Source: Solibacillus sp. FSL W7-1436 (lineage in GTDB: Bacteria > Bacillota > Bacilli > Bacillales_A > Planococcaceae). Taken from it: a stretch of DNA of 64,000 nucleotides. Below are positions 25,344-32,969 of this stretch, in pieces. The notes beneath the pieces are model-generated. The model had not been told where the DNA came from. It was given only the letters and a program-made list of their open reading frames with translations, and made no database searches. Position numbers and translations under genes: made by a program. Position 1 is the stretch's first letter. Each line of letters starts with the position of its first letter. The stretch lies in NCBI RefSeq assembly GCF_038007305.1, contig NZ_JBBOWV010000001.1:817501-881500 (forward strand), written 5' to 3'.

Positions 25344-26738
25344 TTATTGAACTAATTGTGAATCGGCTGATTCATTATAGATTGTTGTATCGAGCTCTTT
25401 TGTAGCACGGCTTGATACGACACCTGAAACCATTGATCCGCTTACATTAAGTGCTGTACGACCCATGTCGATTAAAGGTTCTACCGAAATTAAAACACCT
25501 GCTAATGCGATTGGTAAATCCATTGCAGATAATACGATAATGGCTGCGAATGTCGCACCACCACCTACACCTGCTACACCGAATGAACTAATCGCCACAA
25601 TTAAAATCAATGTTGCGATAAAGCCAGGCGTTAAAGGATCAATACCGACTGTCGGTGCAATCATTACGGCCAACATTGCCGGATATACACCCGCACAACC
25701 GTTTTGCCCGATTGAAAGACCAAACGAAGCAGCAAAGTTGGCAATACCGTCCGGAACACCAAGACGCTTAGTCTGTGTTTGAATATTTAACGGTAATGCC
25801 CCTGCACTTGAACGTGAAGTAAAGGCAAACAGTAATACTTCCGCTGTTTTCTTCACATAAGTTAATGGACTTAAACCAGTTAATGAAACAATGATTAAAT
25901 GCAGGATGAACATAGCGATTAATGCTACATAAGAAGCAAGGATGAATTTACCTAAATCCATTATCGCCCCAAAATCACTCGTCGCTACTGTACGTGCCAT
26001 AATGGCAGCTACACCATATGGAGTCAAACGTAAAATAATACGGACAACACCCATGATTAAACCATAGAGTGCATCGACACCCTTTTTAACATTTGCCGCC
26101 GTTTCTTCTTCTTTTCGACGAAGTGTCAAATAACTAAATCCTAAAAATGCCGCAAAAATTACAACCCCGATTGTTGATGTTGCACGTGATCCTGTTAAAT
26201 CCGCAAATGGATTTGCAGGAAACATCGATAAGATCTGTTCCGGTAAAGGTGTTACTTCTGTCGAACGCTCAACCAATGACTCTCCGCGAGCTATTTCGGC
26301 CTCACCTTGCATAATTTGAGATGCATCTAAATCGAATAAAACTGTTGATGCAATACCTAATCCAGCTGCAACAGCAGTTGTACCGATTAATACAGATAAA
26401 ATAACTGCTGCTGACTTACCTAAGTTTTTACCAAATGTAACTTTTGTAAAAGCAGCTAATATCGAGATGAATACTAAAGGCATTGCAATCATCTGCAGTA
26501 ATTTTACATAGCCGGTTCCGACGATGTTATACCACGGAACAGTTTCATTAATTGCATCTGCTCCTGCCCCATAGGCAAATTGTAAAACTGCCCCAAGTAT
26601 AATACCTAATCCTAAGGCAATAAAGACACGGTTTGAAAACTTAACATGCTTCTTTTTAAGGAAATATAAAAACACAATGACGATTAACAGCAAAGCAATA
26701 TTAAGCAATACATAGAAATTCAAAGTAAACTCCTCCAA
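25344..26738 (-). CDS. tcyP: L-cystine symporter TcyP (dicarboxylate/cation symporter family)
   Basis: Sodium:dicarboxylate-symporter-fold protein, 464 aa, importing L-cystine in relatives. Family marks are GYVKLLQMIAMPLVFISILAAF, the serine-rich re-entrant region FAFTSRSSAGALPLNIQT, SIGQNGCAGVYPAMLAVM and GVAGVGGGATFAAIIVLSAMDLP. About eight TM segments. ATG start after GGAGGAG. Own promoter upstream; divergent from pfeT. I looked for a CymR-type operator and did not see a convincing one. Confidence 0.9.
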   Translation of the reverse strand: MEEFTLNFYVLLNIALLLIVIVFLYFLKKKHVKFSNRVFIALGLGIILGAVLQFAYGAGADAINETVPWYNIVGTGYVKLLQMIAMPLVFISILAAFTKVTFGKNLGKSAAVILSVLIGTTAVAAGLGIASTVLFDLDASQIMQGEAEIARGESLVERSTEVTPLPEQILSMFPANPFADLTGSRATSTIGVVIFAAFLGFSYLTLRRKEEETAANVKKGVDALYGLIMGVVRIILRLTPYGVAAIMARTVATSDFGAIMDLGKFILASYVALIAMFILHLIIVSLTGLSPLTYVKKTAEVLLFAFTSRSSAGALPLNIQTQTKRLGVPDGIANFAASFGLSIGQNGCAGVYPAMLAVMIAPTVGIDPLTPGFIATLILIVAISSFGVAGVGGGATFAAIIVLSAMDLPIALAGVLISVEPLIDMGRTALNVSGSMVSGVVSSRATKELDTTIYNESADSQLVQ

Positions 26739-26758
26739 TTTAATAAATGTACTCCACT

Positions 26759-26786
26759 ATATTACTCTATAATCCTTATAAGTCAA
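26759..26786 (-). promoter_or_regulatory. tcyP promoter
   Basis: Minus strand TTGACT (26781-26786), 16 bp, TAATAT (26759-26764). Confidence 0.55.
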
Positions 26787-26823
26787 GTTGGCATTATTTT
26801 TTTTAATTCTCTATTGTATGTTA

Positions 26824-26860
26824 TTTACAAAATAAGTTGCCTATATTATAATTATTCTAA
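26824..26860 (+). promoter_or_regulatory. pfeT promoter with PerR box
   Basis: TTTACA (26824-26829), 17 bp, TATAAT (26847-26852). The box TTATAATTATTCTAA (26846-26860) covers the -10 and matches the PerR consensus at 13 of 14 defined positions. The arrangement predicts direct repression by PerR, whose gene lies at the left edge of the window. Confidence 0.7.
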
Positions 26861-26912
26861 ACAAGAAATCATTCTAATCTAATTGAAATCCATTATCAGT
26901 CCTTATTAATAT

Positions 26913-26927
26913 TAATAATCATTATCA
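26913..26927 (+). promoter_or_regulatory. Second Fur/PerR-type box before pfeT
   Basis: TAATAATCATTATCA directly abuts the SD. It matches the Fur box TGATAATnATTATCA at 13 of 14 and the PerR box at 12 of 14. It could bind Fur or PerR as a roadblock, or serve a second promoter (TTGAAA 26883-26888, 18 bp, TAATAT). Confidence 0.5.
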
Positions 26928-26938
26928 AGGAGGTATTT

Positions 26939-28843
26939 ATGAATAATTCTAATCGAGAAATTCTATCATTAAATGAGAAAATCCTAGAACATAAAGAATT
27001 AATTGCTGCTCTGGTATCCGGTTTTATCATTTTACTCGCGTGGCGAATGGAATCAACAGAACAAACAACAGCTGCTGTAATAGCCTATTTAACAGCCTTT
27101 TTTATCGGTGGCTACGCAAAAGCAAAAGAAGGTATTGAAGATACAATTGATAGTAAGTCTTTAAATGTAGAGATTCTAATGATTATCGCCGCCATTGGTT
27201 CTGCCCTAATCGGTTACTGGATGGAAGGCGCTGTACTAATCTTTATATTTGCCTTAAGTGGCGCACTTGAAACATACGCAATGAATAAAAATAATCGTGA
27301 AATCTCTTCATTAATGGAATTACAGCCAGAAGAAGCATGGCTTGTACGTGGCGGGTTTGAACCGATTAAGGTTTCTGTAAAAGACTTGAAGGTAAACGAC
27401 CATATTCTAGTAAAACCAGGCGAACGTATTCCAGCTGATGGCGAAATTTATAAAGGTGTCTCAACAGTCGATGAGGCAGCGATTACCGGAGAATCCATGC
27501 CGATTACTAAAAAGATAGGGAATGAAGTTTTTGCAGGGACAGTAAATTTAAACAGTGTATTAACTGTAAAAGTAACGAAGCCTAGTTCCGAAACGTTATT
27601 TCAAAAAATCATTATGCTTGTTCAATCTGCGCAAAGTGAAAAATCACCTTCACAACAGTTTATTGAACGTTTTGAAAGTGTTTATGTAAAAGCTGTATTA
27701 TTGGCCGTAGCAGTTATGATGTTTTTACCGCACTATTTATTAGGTTGGGACTGGACGACAACACTGTACCGCGCAATGGTGTTACTAGTTGTTGCTTCCC
27801 CTTGTGCATTAGTCGCTTCTATTATGCCGGCTACCCTTTCAGCCATTTCCAACGGGGCAAGAAACGGGATACTTGTTAAAGGCGGTGTACATTTAGAGCA
27901 TTTAAGTGCGATTCGCGTATTGGCTGTCGATAAGACAGGGACATTAACACAGGGAACACCTGTTGTAACAGATTTTATTGTACGGGATGATTTAGACGAA
28001 CAGCAGACGTTAGCTTTGATAGCAGGGATTGAGGGACAGTCAAACCACCCACTTGCACAGGCAATTAACGCATTTGCTAAAAAGGAGAATGTTATCACTC
28101 CTCACAGTATTACTATTGAAGATATTCCTGGTTACGGGATGAAAGCGCAGTTTAATGAACAGTCCTATTTAATTGGAAAACCTGACTTTGTAGGAGCAAA
28201 TTTGGCAGCTCAATTTGCTGATGGAGCACTCCAAAAGTTAGCGAATGAAGGTAAAACAGTTGTCTTCCTAAAAGATTCTCAAGGCATTGCAGCACTGATC
28301 GCTCTTAAAGATGTCGTTCGCGAGGAAGCGAAAAAAGCGGTAGCTGCACTGCAAGAACTTGGTATTAATGTAGCCATGCTGACTGGCGACAATGAAACAA
28401 CCGCAAAAGCAATTGCAAAAGAAGCCGGTGTTTCAACTTACGTAGCGGAGTGCTTGCCGGAAACGAAAGTCGAGCATATTAAGCAATATCAAAAAACATC
28501 CGGCCATGTCGGAATGGTTGGCGATGGCATTAATGATGCACCTGCCCTGGCTACTGCCTCCGTCGGTATTGCAATGGGCGGCGGTACGGATGTGGCACTA
28601 GAAACAGCGGATGTCATATTAATGAAAAACGACTTATCTAAAATTGCTCATGCCGTTAAGCTTTCGCGAAAAATGCAGCGTATAGTGAAACAAAATATTA
28701 TATTTTCATTAACGGTTATTGCACTGCTGATTATTTCGAACTTTTTCCAGGCAATCAGTCTTCCTTTAGGCGTTATCGGTCATGAAGGCAGTACGATTTT
28801 AGTTATTTTGAATGGATTACGCATGCTGAGTAAAAATGTTTAA
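26939..28843 (+). CDS. pfeT: P1B-4-type metal-efflux ATPase (PfeT/ZosA type)
   Basis: Membrane P-type ATPase, 634 aa, with no N-terminal metal-binding domain. Actuator TGESMP lies in the first half. TM4 metal site Ser-Pro-Cys is at 287-289 (VVASPCALVAS) and phosphorylation DKTGT at 331. The nucleotide-domain motif is GQSNHPLAQAI and the hinge VGDGINDAPALA. HEGST near residue 615 in the last TM segments, together with SPC, defines subgroup P1B-4. In B. subtilis the related PerR-controlled PfeT (formerly ZosA) exports Fe(II); Co or Zn cannot be excluded here. ATG with AAGGAGG upstream. Its terminator has been split by an insertion sequence. Confidence 0.9.
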   Translation: MNNSNREILSLNEKILEHKELIAALVSGFIILLAWRMESTEQTTAAVIAYLTAFFIGGYAKAKEGIEDTIDSKSLNVEILMIIAAIGSALIGYWMEGAVLIFIFALSGALETYAMNKNNREISSLMELQPEEAWLVRGGFEPIKVSVKDLKVNDHILVKPGERIPADGEIYKGVSTVDEAAITGESMPITKKIGNEVFAGTVNLNSVLTVKVTKPSSETLFQKIIMLVQSAQSEKSPSQQFIERFESVYVKAVLLAVAVMMFLPHYLLGWDWTTTLYRAMVLLVVASPCALVASIMPATLSAISNGARNGILVKGGVHLEHLSAIRVLAVDKTGTLTQGTPVVTDFIVRDDLDEQQTLALIAGIEGQSNHPLAQAINAFAKKENVITPHSITIEDIPGYGMKAQFNEQSYLIGKPDFVGANLAAQFADGALQKLANEGKTVVFLKDSQGIAALIALKDVVREEAKKAVAALQELGINVAMLTGDNETTAKAIAKEAGVSTYVAECLPETKVEHIKQYQKTSGHVGMVGDGINDAPALATASVGIAMGGGTDVALETADVILMKNDLSKIAHAVKLSRKMQRIVKQNIIFSLTVIALLIISNFFQAISLPLGVIGHEGSTILVILNGLRMLSKNV

Positions 28844-28908
28844 TCCAACAATAAAAAGGTGCATCCCATTATAAAGTGTACCCTTTGTAAAGGACATTTT
28901 GAAAAAGG

Positions 28909-29829
28909 TTAGGCAACTTGTTGAAGCTGCTGTCTGTACTTTACAGGCGGCAGCTTTTTTAAATTCCACTGACCCCGATAATGATTGTAGTACGTCATAT
29001 AACTTTTGATTTCTTGCTTTACGTCTTCTAATGTTTCACACTCTTTGATGTATGCCTCATCTTTAAAATGACCAAAGAATGATTCCTGGGGCGCGTTGTC
29101 CCAACAGTTGCCTCGACGTGACATCGATTGACCTAAGCCCATTTTCTTTACGAAAGCCTGGAATTGTGGATTTGTATAATGAAATCCTTGATCCGAATGG
29201 ATAAAGGCATCTTCTGCTAAATGCGTGTGTTTTCTTAATTTCTTCAATGTGTTCAGAGCGATGTCCAAGTGTAAAGAAGACGACACTTCATAAGCGAGAA
29301 TTTCATTTGTTTCTGCGTCTTTAACCGTAGATAAATAAGCACGTTTGCCATTTCGATACGTCAAATACGTGATGTCTGTTAATAACACTTTCCCAGCGAC
29401 ACCTTGTTTGAAATTTCGTTGTAATTCATTCGCGCAAGTGCGGTGTTCTTTCGTTGCTTTCGCCATACGACGATAAGGATTTGCCTTCCGAATTGGACAG
29501 ATGATGCCAAATTTTTTCATAATGCGGCGAATACGCTTTAAGTTATAATTGATGCCATAGTGGTTTTGAAGTGTCATTTTAATTTGACGCGCTCCTTTAT
29601 GACGTCTTCGAAATCGATAAGCTTTTAAAATTTCTTCTTTTACGATTTCATCTGCTTGGTGTTTCATCGTTCTTTTTTGAATTGATTGCTCTTTATAGTA
29701 GTTATAATAACCTGAACGTGATACCTCCAACACTTCGCAAAGATAGCTCACCATTCGCTTTAAGTTATATTTTTTAATGGTTTCATGAATTAATTCGAAT
29801 TTTAATTCTGGTGCGAGTTTTATTTCTTT
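28909..29829 (-). CDS. IS3-family transposase OrfB (DDE integrase domain)
   Basis: Catalytic half of the transposase, made as an OrfAB fusion by -1 frameshifting; the coordinates include the 25 codons from the frameshift site to the first ATG (29754). It has an HTH_21 segment (EEILKAYRFRRRHKGARQIKMTLQ) followed by an rve domain. The DDE triad is D in LLTDITYLTYRNG, D in FIHSDQGFHYTN and E in NAPQESFFGHFKDE; the last reads as typical IS150 group. The C-terminus YNHYRGQWNLKKLPPVKYR is also standard. Confidence 0.9.
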   Translation of the reverse strand, partial: KEIKLAPELKFELIHETIKKYNLKRMVSYLCEVLEVSRSGYYNYYKEQSIQKRTMKHQADEIVKEEILKAYRFRRRHKGARQIKMTLQNHYGINYNLKRIRRIMKKFGIICPIRKANPYRRMAKATKEHRTCANELQRNFKQGVAGKVLLTDITYLTYRNGKRAYLSTVKDAETNEILAYEVSSSLHLDIALNTLKKLRKHTHLAEDAFIHSDQGFHYTNPQFQAFVKKMGLGQSMSRRGNCWDNAPQESFFGHFKDEAYIKECETLEDVKQEIKSYMTYYNHYRGQWNLKKLPPVKYRQQLQQVA

Positions 29830-30239
29830 TTCAACATCTGCCTTTCGAGTAGATCGAGCTTTTTTAGCAGTTCATTTTCCGCTTCTAGTAAACGCATTTT
29901 TGCTTCAAGTCGAGTGTATTTTTCTTCTATACTTAATTCTCGTTCAAGAGGACGTCCTGAACTATGTTTTCGCGTATCTTCCAAACCGCTGGCGCCATGT
30001 TTTTTATAAGCCGTTCTCCAGCGAGTAGCTGCCTTATGAACACGTGTTATTCCGATTACTTCAACGTCAAATCCTGCTTCCTCAAAAATTTCTCGTGGCA
30101 GTTTTCCTGTTTCAGATTGTGCAATAAATAATCGTTTAAATTCATCTGTGTACGTAATCGCTTTATCGCTCACTGCTTTTACATAAGGGTTCATTTTTAA
30201 TTCTGTTTGTTGGTGAGAGGTTAAAAATTTTTTAGTCAT
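29820..30239 (-). CDS. IS3-family transposase OrfA (helix-turn-helix)
   Basis: 139 aa from ATG 30239 (SD CGGAGC); upstream codons to 30284 lack a ribosome site. N-terminal helix-turn-helix (YTDEFKRLFIAQSETGKLPREIFEEAGFDVEVIG) binds the IS ends. The C-terminal leucine-zipper-like helix (LEAKMRLLEAENELLKKLDLLERQ) mediates multimerisation. The end carries G-AAA-AAG at 29826-29832, the site for -1 slippage into orfB, 4 nt before the stop codon. Confidence 0.88.
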   Translation of the reverse strand: MTKKFLTSHQQTELKMNPYVKAVSDKAITYTDEFKRLFIAQSETGKLPREIFEEAGFDVEVIGITRVHKAATRWRTAYKKHGASGLEDTRKHSSGRPLERELSIEEKYTRLEAKMRLLEAENELLKKLDLLERQMLKKK

Positions 30240-30282
30240 AATTATAGCTCCGAATCGTTTTTTTTCATTATAAACAAAAAGC

Positions 30283-30325
30283 ACCCTATAAGATGACCTT
30301 TTTTCAAGTGTCTATCTTATAGGGT
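30283..30325 (-). terminator. Subterminal IS hairpin facing orfA
   Basis: Perfect 12-bp stem ACCCTATAAGAT / ATCTTATAGGGT with a 19-nt loop. On the minus strand it is followed by GCTTTTTG, just upstream of orfA. It looks like a terminator that stops outside transcription from reaching the transposase. Confidence 0.6.
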
Positions 30326-30363
30326 ACATTTTATTAACAGGATGCACCTTTTTACTATCTCTA

Positions 30364-31710
30364 TTATACTAGTACAAACCATAAAGCCATTGTTACGATA
30401 ATTGTAGTTAATCCCATCAGCAATGTTGCCATCGTTTGCGCTTTATATGCATCTGTTACTTTCATACCGCTGTATTGTGTAATTACCCAGAAGAAACTAT
30501 CATTTACATGGCTCACTGTCATAGAACCTGCACCAATTGCCATAACGACCAAAGCTAACGGTACTGCCCCTTCAATTCCCAAAGTCGGCAGCATCGGTGC
30601 GATTAAAGAGGATGTAATAACTATTGCTGCAGTTGAAGAACCTTGCGCTGTTTTTAAAGCTGCGGCAATTAAAAACGGGATTAATAAAAATAGTGCGCCT
30701 GTAGCTAAAACACCTAAATCCATTTCCTGCAGTTTATCACCGACGCCTGTATTTTTAATTACAGTACCAAATGCACCACCAGCACCTGTGATCAATAAAA
30801 TTGGCGCTGCCTCTTTTAATGCTTCACCAATCCAGTCTGATAATGTTTCTTCACTCAGTTCAGGCAATAGCAAAAATGCAGCGAATACCCCTAGTATAAG
30901 TGCGACTGTCGGTGAACCCAGGAATCTGAAGAGCGTATTAATTCCCGCTTCCGGGTCACCTACTAATGCAGCAACCGAACCTGCCCCGATCAACACAATC
31001 GGTAACACAATCGGTAAGAATGATTTGAACGTAGAAGGCATTTTACCAAACGATTTGATAATTTCATCGTAATCCAATGCCGGTTCATCGTCTGCCTCAA
31101 CCCGAATTTTCGATGCCACTTTTGTCGCCCAAATATAGCCAACAATTGTTGCTGGAATAGCAACGATTAATCCCATTAAAATGATCGTGCCTAAATAATC
31201 TGTCGCACCAATATTCCCTGCAGCCGCAATTGGTCCAGGAGTAGGCGGCACAAGTACGTGTGTTGCATATAGACCAGTAGCTAAAGCAACTGCCATTGAT
31301 GCAATTGTTACGCCTGCACGTTTAGCCAATGCTTTCTTTAAACTCGTTAAAATAATATAGCCTGAATCGCAAAACACCGGGATGGATACAATGTAGCCAA
31401 TAATCGACATTGCTAATTGAGGTCGTTTTGGTCCGATTACCCGCAATACGACTTCAGCCATACGATATGCAGCCCCGGACTTCTCTAATATAATTCCGAT
31501 AATCGTACCTGCTACGATGACGATACCGATACTCGTCATCAGCCCTCCAAAACCTGTGTTAATACTCTCTACAACTGTTAATAAAGGCATGCCCGCTGCA
31601 ATACCAACAAAGAATGAACTGATTAATAATGCAAGAAAAGGATGCAGCTTTAGTTTTGCCGTTGCAAAGACAATGAACAACACACCAATCAGAATGATTA
31701 AAAACAACAT
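30364..31710 (-). CDS. gntP: Gluconate/glycerate:H+ symporter (GntP family)
   Basis: 448-aa GntP-family permease with about 12 TM segments. Family motifs include KLKLHPFLALLISSFFVG, VIPVFCDSGYIILTS-like SIPVFCDSGYIIL, ATHVLVPPTPGPIAAAGNIG and AQGSSTAAIVITSSL. Lying 15 bp downstream of glycerate kinase and near a CdaR-type regulator, its substrate is probably D-glycerate or a related sugar acid (inference). The downstream terminator is interrupted by the IS, so its transcripts may extend to the IS hairpin. Confidence 0.88.
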   Translation of the reverse strand: MLFLIILIGVLFIVFATAKLKLHPFLALLISSFFVGIAAGMPLLTVVESINTGFGGLMTSIGIVIVAGTIIGIILEKSGAAYRMAEVVLRVIGPKRPQLAMSIIGYIVSIPVFCDSGYIILTSLKKALAKRAGVTIASMAVALATGLYATHVLVPPTPGPIAAAGNIGATDYLGTIILMGLIVAIPATIVGYIWATKVASKIRVEADDEPALDYDEIIKSFGKMPSTFKSFLPIVLPIVLIGAGSVAALVGDPEAGINTLFRFLGSPTVALILGVFAAFLLLPELSEETLSDWIGEALKEAAPILLITGAGGAFGTVIKNTGVGDKLQEMDLGVLATGALFLLIPFLIAAALKTAQGSSTAAIVITSSLIAPMLPTLGIEGAVPLALVVMAIGAGSMTVSHVNDSFFWVITQYSGMKVTDAYKAQTMATLLMGLTTIIVTMALWFVLV

Positions 31711-31725
31711 TACTTCTCCACTCCT

Positions 31726-32844
31726 TTATAGTAATCTTTTTATTAAACCCGTAACCTTTTGATCCAAATAAAAGCCTGGATTATTCAATGATTGCTCCGC
31801 TGAAATTTCATCACCTACAATACTTACAACCTGATGAAAGTAAGTTTCAAGCATATGGGAATTTTCGACCATTCCTGAAAGTAAAATGGCAGGTACACCT
31901 TTTTCTTTAGCCAGCTTAGCAACCCCTATTGGAGCTTTTCCGGAAAGAGTTTGTTCATCGGATTTCCCTTCACCTGTTATGACAAAGTCCGCATTTTTCA
32001 GATGATTTGAAAATTGCACTGCTTCCAGCACAATATCGACACCAGGCTTAAACTGGTGCGGAAAAAATGCCATAAACGCAGACCCAATCCCGCCTGCCGC
32101 ACCAGCTCCTGCACAATGGCGAACTTTTACGTTTTGCTGTGACTCGATTATAGTAATATAGTGTTTTAAATTTTGATCAAATATATTAATATCATGCGGA
32201 TCTACTCCTTTTTGTGGACCAAATACTGAAGTAGCGCCATTTGAACCGATTAACGGATTATCTACGTCACATGCAATCATGAATGTACTGTCAGAGATAC
32301 GTGAATCGAAGTTAGTTAAATCGATTTTCTCGAGTTCATTGAATTGAAATACATCGTTTACGATTTCCTTGCCATCCTTCGCAATGAACTTCATTCCTAG
32401 TGCCCTTAGCATCCCCTGGCCACCATCGTTTGTAGCACTTCCCCCGATGCCGATAATAAAGTGACGATAACCTGAATCCAATGCATGCTGTATTAATTGA
32501 CCCGTTCCATATGTTGTCGCAAAACGAGGGTTCTTTTCTTCTTCATCAATAAGCGTTAACCCTGAAGCTTGGGCCATCTCTATTACACATGTTTTTCCGT
32601 CACCGAGTACTCCATATCTAGCTTCAATAAGTTTCCCTAACGGATTTTGAACAGTTGCCGTCAAATACTTGCCTTTTGTTGCTTTGACCAATGCATCAAG
32701 TGTTCCTTCACCGCCATCTGCAATCGGTAAACAAATTGTTTCGATGTTACTGTCCATCTTTTTTATCGCTTCTTTTATAACAGATGTAACCTCTCCGGAA
32801 GTCAATGTCCCTTTAAAGGAATCCGGGCTTATAATAATCTTCAT
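31726..32844 (-). CDS. garK: Glycerate kinase (GarK/GlxK family)
   Basis: ATP-dependent phosphorylation of D-glycerate (2-phosphoglycerate in the GarK class), 372 aa. Motifs are the N-terminal MKIIISPDSFKGTLTS, PIADGGEGT, GIGGSATNDGGQGMLRALG, GAAGGIGSAFMAFF and VITGEGKSDEQTLSGKAP. The ATG at 32844 follows GGGAGG at 6 nt; the upstream start at 32862 is inside the leader. First gene of the garK-gntP operon. Confidence 0.94.
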   Translation of the reverse strand: MKIIISPDSFKGTLTSGEVTSVIKEAIKKMDSNIETICLPIADGGEGTLDALVKATKGKYLTATVQNPLGKLIEARYGVLGDGKTCVIEMAQASGLTLIDEEEKNPRFATTYGTGQLIQHALDSGYRHFIIGIGGSATNDGGQGMLRALGMKFIAKDGKEIVNDVFQFNELEKIDLTNFDSRISDSTFMIACDVDNPLIGSNGATSVFGPQKGVDPHDINIFDQNLKHYITIIESQQNVKVRHCAGAGAAGGIGSAFMAFFPHQFKPGVDIVLEAVQFSNHLKNADFVITGEGKSDEQTLSGKAPIGVAKLAKEKGVPAILLSGMVENSHMLETYFHQVVSIVGDEISAEQSLNNPGFYLDQKVTGLIKRLL

Positions 32845-32864
32845 TTGATTCCTCCCTAACATGA

Positions 32865-32887
32865 ATAAAGCGCTTACAAATATTATA
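32865..32887 (-). promoter_or_regulatory. garK promoter -10 with cre site
   Basis: Minus strand TATAAT (32882-32887), then TGTAAGCGCTTTAT at 32865-32878. The latter fits the cre consensus TGWAANCGNTNWCA except the last two bases and has the perfect AAGCGCTT core. The site covers the expected start, so CcpA would repress glycerate use on preferred sugars. Confidence 0.55.
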
Positions 32888-32969
32888 GTGTTATAATTCT
32901 GAATTTACTTTATACCTGTAGTATAATTTTTTAATGAATAATCATAAATTTTTATACGAGGTGTATAAA

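Larger units (their letters stand above)
28872..30333 (-). mobile_element. IS3-family insertion sequence (IS150-like), apparently complete
   Basis: 1462 bp. Terminal imperfect inverted repeats begin TAAAGTGTACCCT (left) and TAAAATGTACCCT (right), and both continue to AAAAAGGT about 38 bp in. A 3-bp direct repeat TTA flanks it (28869-28871 and 30334-30336), as expected for IS3. It holds orfA and orfB in overlapping frames with a slippery AAAAAG. No disabling stop was noticed, so it may be active. Confidence 0.85.
28853..30353. terminator. Bidirectional pfeT/gntP terminator split by an IS
   Basis: AAAAAGGTGCATCC (28853-28866) and GGATGCACCTTTTT (30340-30353) are perfect 14-bp inverted arms lying just outside the IS. 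Removing the IS and one target copy restores a 14-bp hairpin with the 8-nt loop CATTAACA and T-tracts both ways, between the convergent genes pfeT and gntP. Confidence 0.8.

Noticed and set aside
26739-26938. CymR operator for tcyP
   Set aside because: No stretch fits the known CymR motif convincingly; only the PerR/Fur-type boxes were supported.
28877-30328. IS boundaries at the TGTACCC/GGGTACA dinucleotide-type ends
   Set aside because: No direct repeat flanks these ends, whereas ends 4-5 bp further out give a TTA duplication and restore a perfect terminator hairpin.
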